Below are positions 36,988 to 48,997 of a DNA stretch of 64,000 bases, in pieces. The translations under genes and the position numbers were made by a program. The stretch spans positions 16,926 through 80,925 of the forward strand of contig JASANG010000859.1 in assembly GCA_030248215.1 (NCBI GenBank), read 5' to 3'. The notes under the pieces are model-generated. The model did no database searches, had not been told where the DNA came from, and saw only the letters and a list, made by a program, of their open reading frames with translations. Position 1 is the stretch's first letter. Every line of letters begins with the position of its first letter. The stretch comes from Enoplolaimus lenunculus (taxonomy: Eukaryota; Nematoda; Enoplea; Enoplida; Thoracostomopsidae).

Positions 36988-37059
36988 GTTTGACCCATTC
37001 TCACAAAAACATTATCCATCATCATCAATGTTTGAAATCGGTTCATACTATTCAAACCC

Positions 37060-37772
37060 CACTCTCTCTGGTGAGAATACTTTTATTGTCATCATTCGAC
37101 CCTACAAGCTTGACGCTCGAGCCCGAGGACGTCTCACATTTTTTGGAGATTATGTACTGTAATGACCGAATAAGAGTGAGGTAATAAGAGGGATCCCCAT
37201 TTTATGTACCAATCAATAGGAGTCCGTATTCCTAATAAGAGTCCGTATGCGCATAGAGTCCCTAAACCCTAATTAGAGTTCATAAATGTCAATTATTTCT
37301 AACTGTAGCGCATAAATGACTCCAGGAACAAATAATTTGAGTTCAAAACTTTAAGGCGTACTTAAATTTTGAAAGTACATTCCTAGTATAACTTTTCACT
37401 ATCGCTCAAGCTACACAAGACAAATGAACGTTTAATTCAACGGATAATTCTAGTAATGGATATATATCAGTAACGAAGGGCGGCGGAGCGTGGGTTCAAA
37501 ATAAATATCAGTCCGCAACCGAAAACAAGGGGGGTACCCTCTCGAGAGGCCAAATATATATCAGTCCCCCTCTTATTCGGGTCTACCGTATATACTTTCA
37601 CAATTGTTAAAACTTGTGCAGTATGTCAACAATTTTAATATCAGCGTTCGACTATACGAGTTTGACGCTCGAGCGCAAAGTTGCTCTCATGTCTTGCGAA
37701 GCTTTCGTCTACATATCATGTGCTCTAGTTTCTCTCAGAATATAATGCCCTATGTGAGAAGTTGTTAAAAAC
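37060..37772. mobile_element. Family F relatives, broken by a mariner-like MITE
   Basis: AAGCTTGACGCTCGAGCCCG at 37108 and GAGTTTGACGCTCGAGCGC at 37660 repeat the F core. CACAATTGTTAAA and CTATGTGAGAAGTTGTTAA fit its end. The tRNA-like boxes are not kept. Confidence 0.55.
37155..37590 (-). mobile_element. Mariner-like MITE, family B, nested in a tRNA-like MITE relative
   Basis: Ends TACTGTAATGACCGAATAAG and CTTATTCGGGTCTACCGTA. Text on both sides continues the family F element (compare 16130-16200), so the insertion point is visible. Confidence 0.85.
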
Positions 37773-37859
37773 ATTAAAAAGTTCTCTGCTCTTCGTTTAA
37801 ACCTTAGTTCAAAGACCTATATTTGTATACAGGAGTGTTCGCAGATAATTATGTTTGTG

Positions 37860-38010
37860 GGCACCAAATAATATTTGGGCACCTCAACAATTGGAACATT
37901 GGAACTCAAGATTGTTTACGTTTAGACCGAGTCAATTTGGAGGACACCAGCCAAATTTGGGGGGCACGGACCCCAATGACCCTCCCCCCGTGGGGATGCC
38001 CGTGATTGTA
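37860..38010. repeat. Dispersed repeat L
   Basis: GGAACTCAAGATTGTTTACG, CACCAGCCAAATTTGGGG and GGGGATGCCCGTG recur, worn, at 45085-45165 and 61383-61520. CCCC-rich ends suggest an old hAT-like element. Confidence 0.5.
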
Positions 38011-38583
38011 TATTAATATTATATTTTTGATAAACGATAATTCTTTGAATCAGCGAGGTAATCTCTTCAATTATTACTGGAAAAAGCAGACATATTTTTC
38101 ATGTCCGCTTCCGCTACAACTTTGGACTTTTTTTAAATGTTTAAAATAAAATAATCGCGGCGGTTGAAAGATGACTGGCATGAGATACGTTTTCGTAAGT
38201 CGAAATAGAAGTTGACATATTTTTCGCAAGTTAAGATATTTTTTCACAGTGTTACCATTCTAGTCTTCAAAATCATTTGGTGCAGATTGCATTTTTTTCT
38301 TCGTCACTTTGGTAAATAAGAAATCAAAAACCTGTTGACTTTCTTCAATTGTCTACATAGAACCAGGGTTTCAGTTCTGCAATTTCAAAAAAAACGAAAG
38401 GCTTAAAATTTGAATTTGTTCAAATTTAGTATTTAAAGCTTCAAGACGCTATCGTACGATAAATATATATATTTTTCCAATTGTAACAAACTATAACCAT
38501 CAATAAATAATCATCTTGCAACATTTTATGCTCTTGCTTGTTTTCTGGATTTTTAGTAATTTTTGTCGAAAGTTAAAAATCCA

Positions 38584-38743
38584 GGCCCATGTAAAAGTCA
38601 GGGGCGGAACGTTTTTCTGTGCGACTGCAATAGAGTAAACTTAAGCTTAAGACTAATTTTTTTGCTTCGCTTAGGCTTAGGCTTAGGCTTAGGCTTAGTA
38701 CTATGCTTATAATACTGCTCCGCCCCTGTTCTTTACATTGGCC
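38584..38743 (+). mobile_element. TTAGGC-MITE, family A, GGGGCGGAACG subfamily
   Basis: Ends are GGCCCATGTAAAAGTCAGGG and CCGCCCCTGTTCTTTACAT. The core is four TTAGGC units. Flanks AAAATCCA and AATATCCA match 7 of 8. Confidence 0.88.
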
Positions 38744-39419
38744 AATATCCATAATCATGATTATCATAAGCGTCGCCAGAATATTGGATATCGGTTTTCA
38801 TTTGGGCCCTGTGGAGAAATTTTTGAAACAAGCTACTGCAGCTGCAAAATTCTTTTTAATTTATTTAAATATAACACGGATACAAGGACAAAAATTGCTT
38901 AGAAACCAAAGGAATGCAGCTGTACCGCCTTCATAATTCCGTGTGGTATCCCAAAACAAATTGTTTTTAGCTCCTTAACATAGTTAGAATGCTTACATAG
39001 AATAGTCTAAATATAGAGCTACTTCCTCACACTAGGTGATCTGAGCAGAGATACGAATCTCTAACATCTATTAATATTTATACTATAGATGCTATAAATG
39101 ACGTAACCATAACCTAGGAAAGGAAGTGCTTACAAGAAGCTGTGCTTTTCGTTATACGTATTAATCCGGAAGTTAATTAGCATGCTAGCTATACCAATAG
39201 TCAGGCTGACGCCATGCTTGTAGCATACAGAGGCGCCTTTAGCTATGTGGGGCGACGGGGGCTCAGCCCCTCTTTGAAAAGTTTTGGCCTACCTAGAATA
39301 TTTTCAACCTTGATTGTATGTCAATGGAAATTCTTTTATACGTCTTCTGAATAAATTTTCATTCCCTCTTGCAACTTTAGCTGGTTTTACGGGCCCGTGT
39401 GCAGAGCAAAAAATTTCCT

Positions 39420-39900
39420 GAAGGGTAAATGCTTCCACAATTTTAAAACGAAGACAACGCTTTCTCAAAAGTTCCAAAGTAAAACCTCATGAGAATTTCT
39501 ATCCTGGCAGTATTTGATTCACGGATCACGCACAAGGTGACCAATACAACATATTTGAATATTCAAGTTTTTATTCCAATTTTAAAATTTTAAAGCTGAA
39601 ACGCATATAATATGTATAAATATAATTTTCCTAATAAGGCGTGTGATGTTTGAGTTAATATACTGTCCACTTTGAAGTTTTCGCAGTGGTTTGCGTTTGA
39701 TTTACTCGGTCACTGAATTGAAATTCAATGACCACATATTTCGGAGTTCAATTATTCGTCGGTCGACTTCCTGGTGATAGGTGCTACACACAGTTGAGAA
39801 CACGGCTCAAAATGTGAATGCCGACGAAAATACAGAATGATGTATCAATCGATAGTAGCCGATTTGGGACTTGTTTTAGGATAAACGAACAAGCTTTAAT
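39420..39900. repeat. Dispersed repeat N
   Basis: TGGTGATAGGTGCTACACAC then AGTTGAGAACACGG (39773) recurs at 17160, 31575 and, worn, 58770-58980. In three places it follows a family K scrap, so K and N may be parts of one element. Confidence 0.4.
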
Positions 39901-40159
39901 ATTGCGTGTTCATTTTTCCTAGAACGTAAACGATGCTTATATTAAGAAACAGGTCAAGTGTAGAACTTGGGTTTAGAGTGATATTAAATATTCGAATTAT
40001 AGCCCGAAGCTTATATTTCTGCGATGTTTCTAAATAAATTTGATTTGATGTTTATTTTTAGATTACCTCATTTTTATCAACATATACACTTGTATATATA
40101 AATACAACAGGGATTGAGTTTACGACTATCGCTGTGTTTTTCAAATATTGAAAACTGAC

Positions 40160-40236
40160 AAGTAATAGTCGTAGCACAATCAACATGGACAAAACATGTT
40201 CCGTCGCTGCCCAAGTTTAAAACATGAGTCCTGCGT
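40160..40236. mobile_element. Family D right-end remnant
   Basis: CAATCAACATGGACAAAAC, GTTCCGTCGCTGCCC and ATGAGTCCTGCGTTA follow the order of the family's right end, worn. Confidence 0.45.
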
Positions 40237-41077
40237 TACTCAAGTTGTCTTAGATTTTTGCAAAATTAACTAAATATCAATTTTCAGCAAGTGCCATAAA
40301 AGAGAATGCATAGATTTGTTTTTAAGTAAAACAGATAAACAGTATCCTAAATTAGACCAAAGTTAGTATGCTCAGAATTTTTCACATGTTTGGGCCCTGT
40401 CAGCAACTTTAGCATTGTCATTATAACTGTATCTCTGTTTACAAAAACAAAAATGTTTTACAAAAAAATCTTTTATTTTTGTTTAATAAAAATACTATTA
40501 AAACAATGCTTAAACCATACAATATTTAGTTCAGTTTAGGTATCTACGTCTTCGCATCTTTGAAACCTTTTAGGTAAACTTTCAAAATTCTTTAGCTAGC
40601 AGAGACACTACGTTTTAATCAATGTGACCCGAACCTCTACCTGCGGGTATTTGAGCGTCTCTATTGCCTTACCCGCGCCGTGCTTCCCGGAGTGTACCCG
40701 CGACTAAAATCCCTCTGGTAAGGCTGTAAAGTGTATTAGATTTTTAAACCTAAACTCAGAGTCAAATTGTTCAATAATATCCGTGAGTTTATGAATATCT
40801 TAACGATTACTTTATGGTGGTTAGAAATCTATTTTAAGCTACAATTCATTAAGGTTGTGTCAGCTATTTCGGTTCAAAACCATGTAAAGTAATAATATCT
40901 TTTCTTTTTAATCGTTTTATCAACTATCACATAAAGTGTAATAAAAAATTTAATTTCATTTTAAACAAATCAACCTATAGAATACTTGGTTTGAAGTGCG
41001 CAGATTAATGGTCTTTAGGCGTCCGTGTATCATCAATCCTATTATCGAACATGGCTCAACTATAAACCTTTGAATAG

Positions 41078-41356
41078 ATGGGTTTTCAATCGGTACGCGC
41101 CTCTGATTTGCTTTACGAGCCGCGCGTAGAGCAAGCAGGGGAGTATGCAAAGGGATACAGGAGAATTTCTGTCGAATTTTGTGAAGACAAAAGGCAACTT
41201 TTGACTGACTTCAAGAATATGCTGAGAAATTATGGAAGGAAAATATTTTGCTTGCTAAGCTTGTTCACAAAGTTTAAATATGATGGATCAGCGTCCTCTT
41301 GTGATGAAATTCCGGTCACGTACGTAACAGCGTGTAAATGCTTAAAGGCTTTTTAG
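41078..41356 (+). CDS. Unrecognised 92-aa ORF
   Basis: ATG-to-TAG frame with protein-like content (VEQAGEYAKGYRRISVEF, EDKRQLLTDFKNMLRNYGRK), four Cys, and no overlap with a recognised repeat. It could be an exon, as the start follows TTTGAATAG, a possible acceptor. Not similar to any family I can name; may be spurious. Confidence 0.18.
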   Translation: MGFQSVRASDLLYEPRVEQAGEYAKGYRRISVEFCEDKRQLLTDFKNMLRNYGRKIFCLLSLFTKFKYDGSASSCDEIPVTYVTACKCLKAF

Positions 41357-41689
41357 CTGTTTTTTAACTTGAATTCTGTCTGATCAAATTTAAATTTGTG
41401 TTTTTGCTATAAACCAATTCAATTTTCAATTGCTGTATTGTATACCGAAATGCGGCGGTGTGAAGTAATGGAAACAATGAACGTGTAAACAGTACACAAT
41501 GTGCAAGAGGGTCTCGGTGTACGGAGGCAAAACTGTATGAGACAAAAAGCAGAAACTCCAAGTTGTTTAACCATTTTTCGTTCAACTACGTTTTTATATG
41601 ACTAATAACATAAGTCTGATCCTAAGCCTATGCCAATGCCGGCCCAGTTAACTCCCTGCCGGTCCAAAAACATACCATCTCATCACAAG

Positions 41690-42108
41690 CATTGGGGTAT
41701 GGTGGAAGTTGTTATTTTGAGATTTAGCGGTGTCGGGATATGGTCGCAAGGCGGGATTTTAAGATTTCGGTACATGGTCGAAGGTGGGATTTTGAAATTT
41801 TGGGCTTTCGCAACATGGTCGAAGGTGGGATTTTGGGTCCTTGGGATGTCGGGATACGGGCCATAGTACGATTTTGGGATTTTCGGATATGGTTGATGAT
41901 GGGATTTAGGAATTTCGGGACATGGTCGAAAGTGGAGCTTTAAAATTTTGGGATTTGGAAATTTTGAAATTTCGGGATGCGGCCGAATGTGGGATTTTGA
42001 GATTTTGGGATTTCGGGATATGGTCGAAGGTGGGGTTTTGGGATTTCGTGATACGGTCGAATGTGGGATTTTGGGATTTCGGATTTCGAAATATGGTCGA
42101 AGGTGGAA
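41690..42108. repeat. Irregular minisatellite (ATGGTCGAAGGTGGGATTTTG)
   Basis: About ten units containing ATGGTCGAAGGTGGGATTTT spaced 31-57 bp apart, with GGGATTTCG sub-repeats. Spacing varies with the number of sub-repeats. ORFs on both strands here are by-products. Confidence 0.8.
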
Positions 42109-42109
42109 T

Positions 42110-42900
42110 GCTCCTAAAGCCGAAGCCAAAACCAAAACCTAACCCAAGGCTAAGCCTGAGCCTAAGCCTAAGCGTAAGCCTAAATTATAAGGCTGAGCCT
42201 AAAAATAAGATTTAGCCAAAGGGTCGTTTAGGATCTAATCCATGTTTTAACCAAAACCTACTTCCAAAGCCTCAGCCAAAATTAAGTTATGCTTGAACCA
42301 ACGGCTGCTCCTAAGCCTAAGCCTAAACCTCAGCCCAAGCCTAAAGCTAAGGCTAAACCTAATCCTAAGATAGCTCCAGGGTCATTTAAGATTTAATCTG
42401 TGTTAAATTATAGCGCATTCCTAGAGCCTCAGCCTATGCCTAAGCTTAAGATTTAGTCTAGGGTTATTTAAGATCTACTCTATGTTTAAACCAAAGCATT
42501 CCGAAACATCTGCCTAGACCTAAGCATATTCCATTTACGGTCCAATCTATATTTAAACGTAGGCTTGCTCCTAAACAATAAGCCTAAACCTAAAACCCAA
42601 AGCCGAAGCCTAAGCCTAAGCCTAAAGCTATGCCTACGTTAAAGCGTATGCTGTAGCCTAAGTCAAAGCCTGAACCTATTAAACTAAGACATATCTAAAG
42701 TCTATATCTAAGTTTACGCCAGATCCAATGCCTAAACGCCTAATTATATACGCAAGCCCAAGACGGAGCTTTGCCTAACCTAAACCTAAAGACTGAGCCT
42801 TGTCTAATCGTAAACCTAAAGACTGAGCCTTGCCTAATCATAAACCTAATCTTGAGCCAACAGATTACCTAATCCTAAACCTAAGCCTAGGACTTGCTTT
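42110..42900. repeat. Long degenerate GCCTAA (TTAGGC) array
   Basis: About 800 bp of interrupted GCCTAA hexamers with variants CCTAAA, CTTGAG and CCAAAG. It is the same motif and orientation as the core of the TTAGGC MITEs read on their other strand. A few such units at 41597-41640 precede the neighbouring GGTCGAAGG array, so the two may be parts of one expanded MITE core. Confidence 0.8.
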
Positions 42901-43568
42901 TGATGAATTCTATTGAAATCTCAAAATCCTGAAATCCAAATTCCCAAAATACCATTACGAACATAAGCTATCAATTCATTTGCTGAAACGGTGGGATTTT
43001 GGGACGACAGTAACGTATACATGGCCCCAAAGCCAATGATTACGCTTACCTGTCTCTAATTCGCTCAGTCTCTATGTCCCTCCGTGGGCAGACCCCAATA
43101 ATAAACATTGATCAAGCGATTCATAAAAACTATGATTATTTGCTGCAAACCAGAATTGTAGACTGCATCTTAATTGTATTCTCGCTAGGTTTTATCCTCA
43201 CTAAACTAAAAAGAAATAAAATGTTTGTCATAGACTTGCAATTGTCTGCTTCTCTGGTTTACTTTAAGCTTACGTCATCATTAAACCGTGCATGGTATAA
43301 GGTAACAGCAAAATGTTATCCTATCATAAAAACATAGTATAAGCGTCAGAAACCGTAAAACTAGGTTAATACCCCAAAGCTTTATATTATGTTAGTCAAA
43401 TATAGCAGTTGGTAAAACAACTCGACTGACAGCAAAAAGCCTGATCATTTTTGTGCTTTGTTTAAATAACTGAAATTTAATTTTTGTACTGCAAATCTTT
43501 TAAACCAAGCACCTGCGGGCTTTTTGATTCAAGCATATTGTTTTGCGAACACACCATAATTTTAACCA

Positions 43569-43990
43569 AACTGCAGTGACCCGACTAAGGTTTGGGGCTG
43601 ATATTTCTTTGGCCTCATCAAGGGGTACCCCCTGTTATTCGGCTACGGACTGTTATTTATTATTTAATCCACGCTCCGCCACCCTTCATTACTGATATAT
43701 CCGGTTCTTCAATTATCCGTTGAATTAAGCGTTTATTTGTCTTATATCAAAAGCTTAAGCGTAAATGGAAGGTTGTACTTAGGAATGTACTTTCAAAACT
43801 TATGAAGCTTTAAATTTCCGATTTAAGCCTGGAGTTTATGTACTACAATTGGGACAATTGACATTTATAGACTCTAGGGTTTATAGATTATCCGCTTACG
43901 AATTCTTATTAGGGATGCGTACACCTTATTGATTGCGACTCAAAATGGTGACCCTCTCTATTACCTCTCTATATTCGGGTCACTACAGTA
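43569..43990 (+). mobile_element. Mariner-like MITE, family B, full copy
   Basis: Ends CTGCAGTGACCCGACTAAGG and TATTCGGGTCACTACAGTA, with the inner words of the family (CCACGCTCCGCCACCCTTC, GATATATCCGG). Confidence 0.88.
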
Positions 43991-44814
43991 TGCTTGTAAA
44001 TTTTGCAAGAAATGTTAAGAAGTGACGATGGATTTTTTACAATATATGAGATTGAATAGATATACCACCTTTGCCGCAGCATACCTGCTAATCCGAAACA
44101 TGTGTGGTAAATCTTTGACGCTTCTTTATGCTGCTTCAGTAACGTATCGGCCAAAACTGAACTGAAATATTGCTGTCATAAATCCAAGTTTGAACACAAA
44201 CTTGAGTTTGAATATGCATCATTTTTGCTCGCTAGTCAACTATTTCATGGATTCCTACATTTTAAGTATGATTTTCATTGAATTTACTGCTCATGTTCTC
44301 AAATATGTGGAGCAACTATTGTCACTTCTTGGTAATACGTTCTGAAACAAACGAACAACGAAAGCTGCAGATCAGAAATTTCACACGGCAAAAAAGTTAA
44401 TTAAACGAAATAAATGTGTAAAAGTTGCAGGCCACAACTATATAATTGGTCAAAATGTATTGTGATGTGCTTGCAGGCATATCTGATAATATTAACGAAA
44501 GTCTTTAGCAACAGTTATATTTACAACTATTAATACCGTATCAGAAATTTTGCTCTTTATCTTCTAGGCAGTAACACATCCAAGATTTCTTTGTTTAGGA
44601 AAATACGTTTTGTGTTCTGCAATTTAACACTTATAAAACATCGTTTAGCAAAGTTCTGGATATATATTTTAAGGCTCAACAAATGTTCCGAAGCCGAAAA
44701 ATTAGTAAACTAGTATACAAGGACTCGCAATGTTTTCTATACGTTTGGGTGAAAACACACCCTGAGCTTCATATATGAACCATATGCATCACAAAATTTT
44801 GTACCATGACGCGG

Positions 44815-45015
44815 CTACACTGTGCAAAAACTGGTGGTGTCAAATTGACTCTCTTCGAAATAAGGTGTGCGACACTACACAAACTGAGTCAACTTCGACT
44901 CCGCCAGAATCAAATGCAATTCACTGATCGCACGTTTGACTTTGGCGCGGTCGAAATTGACTCAGTCTGTGTAGTCCCGTAGAGCCAATTTGACTCCCCA
45001 TTTTTTACAGTGTAG
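44815..45015. mobile_element. Foldback MITE, family C
   Basis: Left TACACTGTGCAAAAACTGG and right CCATTTTTTACAGTGTA with inner ACTACACAAACTGAGTCAA and GTGTAGTCCCGTAGAGCC. Confidence 0.82.
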
Positions 45016-45594
45016 TATTGTCGGGGATACATCCCACATCTCTCTTGAAGTGCCACAGGTCCTAGACTTTTAGAAATAGTTGTTTACATGTAGTCCGAGT
45101 CTATTGGGGCGACACCAACCGAATTTGAAGGGTGCGGCCCCCGAATGCTTCCTTGTGGAGACGCCTTTGCCGCTGAACCTTAAACAAAAATACTACAACT
45201 ACACTCCGTATATTATTTTTCCGTTTAAAGCAGGTATTATAAATTTAAAGATTTTAATAACTTTTTACGCCCAAATCACACGCCTGTTTTTCGATAAAAT
45301 TGGCCCATGGGAAAACTTCTCTGGTAAAAATTATACGTTCAACGACGATTGTTCTTGGGGTTTTTTTTTGTTGATGTCATTTTAATGCTTTTTTCTTTTG
45401 TTGTTGCAAATTTTGTACTATTTTATATATCCGCGACCTCTTTTATCTTTTAAAGACTGTGTATCTTTTCTTCAATTGTTATCCACCACTGTGTGCCACT
45501 TATAAACGCTGACACGAAACAAAGGCGTTGTCAGGATTTCATTTTTATAGGGAATAACATTTTGTAAATGATAATTTGTTGACCTATTGGTCCC

Positions 45595-46680
45595 AGCAAG
45601 AGTGGATAATACATACATCAACGAGAGTATGCAACTGGGCACATGCTGTCATTGGCGGATCCAGGATCTCAAAATGGGGGGGCAAAATTTTCACAGGTAA
45701 ACTTATTTTTGACCCACACAAAACCCGCGAACTATTGGCATAAAATTGACTTCTTTACGTTCGTTCAATAGAGATGATTCACAAATAAAGCTAACGAATC
45801 AACGCAATTTAGATCTAAACAACAGGGTGGCAACATGAGTTCAGATTTGGTTTAAACCGGCACAAATTTAAGGGCTCGGATTCGGAAACCAATTCAGTTT
45901 TGAAAAAGCAAAATCCAGTCACCTTCAGCAACATCTGTTTCTGTTTTTGAATGAGTTAGAACTGCCTGCTATTTTTGGAAAATGTTTTAGCATTCGTGGT
46001 TATGGACTTCAATTTATTTTCAATGAATTTTTGTTCTCGATATTTCAAAATTCACACGTTTCTATTACCTGCATATTTTTCAGCTTGCACTGGTGGCATT
46101 GGCCACTGTTGATTTTATAGAATATATAAATGTACTTTTATCTATATGAAAACAATTTCAGAATCAAGGTTCGTTATTAGTGAAATTATTGATTCGGTGC
46201 CACCCTGCTTAGTGACGACAAAACATCTAATCATCCGAAACTGCACTAAAATAATAGGGCAGCTTATTATATGCTGCGATACTATTGTGTATAAAACAGA
46301 GAAATAAACAGCGTAGAACAGCAAATGACACTCTATATAATTTTTATCGAGATGCTCTTGGGGAGGGCCACAGCCGGGGTGGCCCCCCACGGATCCGCCA
46401 TTGTATGCTGTGCATAAAATAATGTACCAGGCACGCGTTCCGTTTTTGCCCCACCCTCTCCCTCCCGCTTAATTTAGAGGGGGGTACAACCTGTGGCACC
46501 ACGACACTTTATGTATCCGGCAACAAAAATTGCGACGCTTATAGTTTAATTTAGAGTTTTGTATGCGACAACGACCCCCCTCTAAACAAGGGGGAGTTGG
46601 TTAAAAACGCATCACCCGGTGGTGCATTTTGTACCATGTGGCACCCAAGGAGTTGCACACTCTTGTATTGTGCACTCTGG
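45595..46680. mobile_element. Family M element split by the family J insertion
   Basis: Left piece CAAGAGTGGATAATACATAC; right piece from TGTACCAGGCACGCG to GTTGCACACTCTTG. The order matches 53855-54160. Inverted ends of about 16 bp (AAGAGTGTGCAACT type). Confidence 0.7.
45650..46403. mobile_element. hAT-like element, family J, 754 bp
   Basis: Ends CATTGGCGGATCCAGG and ACGGATCCGCCATTG, flanked by CATGCTGT and TATGCTGT (7 of 8). Inserted into family M; the copy of M at 53855-54160 shows the same site without it. There is no intact transposase, only a spurious 82-codon frame on -. Confidence 0.88.
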
Positions 46681-46888
46681 GTTTCCATTATTGTAAAGCT
46701 TGTTAAAACTCCATTTTTTGTCTCTTTAGATGGTATGCATGCCTGCTAAGAAAAATGATTTTAATATATATTCATTGTCAACTGCCAATTGGAAGCCTAT
46801 ATTTGAAACAGAGTACGTATTTTTACATGTAAAAGAGTATGGAATTGGCATGTTTGGTCTTCTGTTGTTCAGAACCTTATTTAGAAGC

Positions 46889-47293
46889 TAACTATAGTGA
46901 CCCGAATAAGAGGAGGGCTGATATTTATTTGTCCTCTTCAGAGAGTGGCCCCCTGTTATTCTGTTTTATTTTTAACCCGCCCTTCGTTACCTATATATCC
47001 GGTATTGCAACGGTCTGTTGGAATAAAACGTCTTTATTTGTCTTGTATCAAAAGCTTGACCGATAATGCAAAGTTATACTTAGAATGTACTTTTAAAACT
47101 TTTAAAGTTTCGAACTCAACTTTATTTGGTCTTGGAGTCGTTTATGCGCTATAATTTGGGATAATTGACATTTATGGTCTCTAATTAGGTTTTAGGGAAT
47201 ATATCCGCTCACGGATTCTTATTAGGGATACGGACTCCTATTGATTGAGACTCAAAATTCATTACTCGCCCTCTTATTCGGATCACTACAGTA
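46889..47293 (+). mobile_element. Mariner-like MITE, family B, full copy
   Basis: Ends ACTATAGTGACCCGAATAAG and CTTATTCGGATCACTACAGT. A short ORF across it is a by-product. Confidence 0.88.
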
Positions 47294-48271
47294 GACGGTA
47301 TCGACATAGTAAAGATTTTGGTGGTGAAATGGCTGAAACCCACAGGTAATTACATAGCTATTGCTTTCAAACAGTAAGTTAGTAAAAAATTAATTTTTCA
47401 GTCACCAACGGTTATATGGTTTTATTCTGTTGCTTTAGTTTGGCGACGCTTCTGACTGGAAACGGATTTTTTAATTTGTTGATTTGTTGAATACAAAAAT
47501 ATTTCACTGAATTTAAACAAAAACAATGTTTATACATTTTCCTACTTTAATCAGACACATTTTTCAAAGAATTACTTACAGGTCTTATACCAGCCAGGCT
47601 ATTTGTGGTAAATAGTGTTTACTACTAAAATGTTATCTATTATAAATAATGTTTACATGAAATTAGGCAGATTGCAAAAGTTTCCGAGCAAAATTTGGAC
47701 GTCCTAGCAATAATTAGTTTGATACAATTGCTATAGATTTTATAATTTTATTATTGGTTTGAAATTTGAAGAGTCGTGCCGGTCAGTGTACAAATTCGCT
47801 AAAATTTAAATCCGATAGAAGGAGGAACTATAGCAAAGATATCTTGATGTAATCAATTGGAGTTTAGCTATTATGTTCGTTACGATGCTTACAGGTGGTG
47901 TTATAAAAAATTCACTACTACCCTTTATACAATTTCGTTGGCGAAATTTGACAAAGTGTGCCAAAAAATTCAAAATTTTTGAAGTAAAAAAAGCTTTAGG
48001 CAACTGCGGTTGCCCTGTTGTTTTGTACAGCGCCACCTATTGAGATTCATTTTTCAAGGAACGAGATATTTTTAGGGGGACGCTGGCGCTGCACCACTTC
48101 ATCCATGGTCTACAACTCGTCACAGCGAGCTGCGTATGCGCGATTATTTTGAATATTGAAGTGTCCCCAATTGTGACTTGGTAAATTTGGCACAACTCCC
48201 GTTTTCGCTTAATACAAAATGTTCCATCAAGCGTCCCGTTTTCACGTACCTTCGCCCAATTTGTGGCCATA
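47294..48271. other. No supported feature
   Basis: AT-rich spacer. Two short - ORFs (47806-48036, 48037-48330) look like chance; the second overlaps a MITE end. Confidence 0.5.
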
Positions 48272-48430
48272 CTGTAGCGACCCGAATAGGGAGGGGGTCG
48301 AAATTTATTTTCCCCCTGTAAGGGGACCACCCGTGTTGTTCGTTTGCATACTGTGATTTATTCTTAATTCACCCATTATTGGGTCCAGAATCCTTCTTTG
48401 TTATATTCTTTCCATTGGACAGAACTAGAC
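48272..48430 (+). mobile_element. Mariner-like MITE, family B, one end only
   Basis: ACTGTAGCGACCCGAATAGG starts the copy; the inner text becomes unrecognisable near the stop of the - strand ORF at 48435. Confidence 0.65.
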
Positions 48431-48434
48431 TTGC

Positions 48435-48768
48435 TCAGAAAATTTTTGTTGACCGCAATGCCCGATAGTCATTTTCTTGATCAAATATAGGTTGTGCGAG
48501 TTGTCTGGTGTCTGTTACATATTTTAGCAGTCTAGTCATACTTTTTCGTTTAATTTCTTTTATGAACTCTAATTCGGATTTATAAACTATATTTACTAAC
48601 TGCTCGACCCCGTTAGAAATTTCCCGATGCGCAAACAAACTTTTAAGTACGCCGAAAAGGTTGACAATGGCTGCGGAAAACTCAAGTAGCTTGGCATATA
48701 CATTTTGTGTAAAGAACCTACTTATGCTGGTTGACGGTACAACCGGAGCATGCAGGTCACGGATTGTT
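48435..48768 (-). CDS. Protein-like exon candidate, about 110 codons, no ATG
   Basis: The frame is open from a TAA at 48776-48774 to a TGA at 48437-48435. A possible splice acceptor AACATAG lies just before 48768. The translation is strongly protein-like: TIRDLHAPVVPSTSISRFF, NVYAKLLEFSAAIVNLFG, SNGVEQLVNIVYKSELEFIK, TRLLKYVTDTRQLAQPIFDQ. Helical, amphipathic segments dominate. No ATG opens it, so it would be an internal or terminal exon, or a fossil. A mariner-like MITE end (48272-48430) begins directly after its stop. Family not recognised. Confidence 0.3.
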
Positions 48769-48935
48769 CTATGTTAATATGACGACGACGTTAAAATGCA
48801 GTCCCTCATATCATGTGGACAGATAATGTCTGAGTGTTATATAGCATTGACATATAAGTAACCACAAATAAATAACATGTGTGCTAAGAATACACTACAC
48901 CGAACGTCACGTGATACTGTGGGACAATTATGCGA

Positions 48936-48980
48936 ATCATATGAACACGATAGTGTTCATATATATGGTTCGCGCTTCTC
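48936..48980. repeat. Hairpin palindrome
   Basis: CATATGAACACGATAGTGTTC extended by GCGAA on the left and TTCGC on the right forms a stem of about 16 bp with loop GATA. No function is implied. Confidence 0.7.
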
Positions 48981-48997
48981 AAGTGCGTATTTTCAGT

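Noticed and set aside
36750-37184. 144-codon ORF rich in LGLGLGL
   Set aside because: It is the TTAGGC core of a MITE in translation; the same happens at 12544, 41922 and 53336.
42110-42900. GCCTAA array as a true telomere or subtelomere
   Set aside because: The units are degenerate and flanked by ordinary sequence, and the same hexamer is found inside MITEs.
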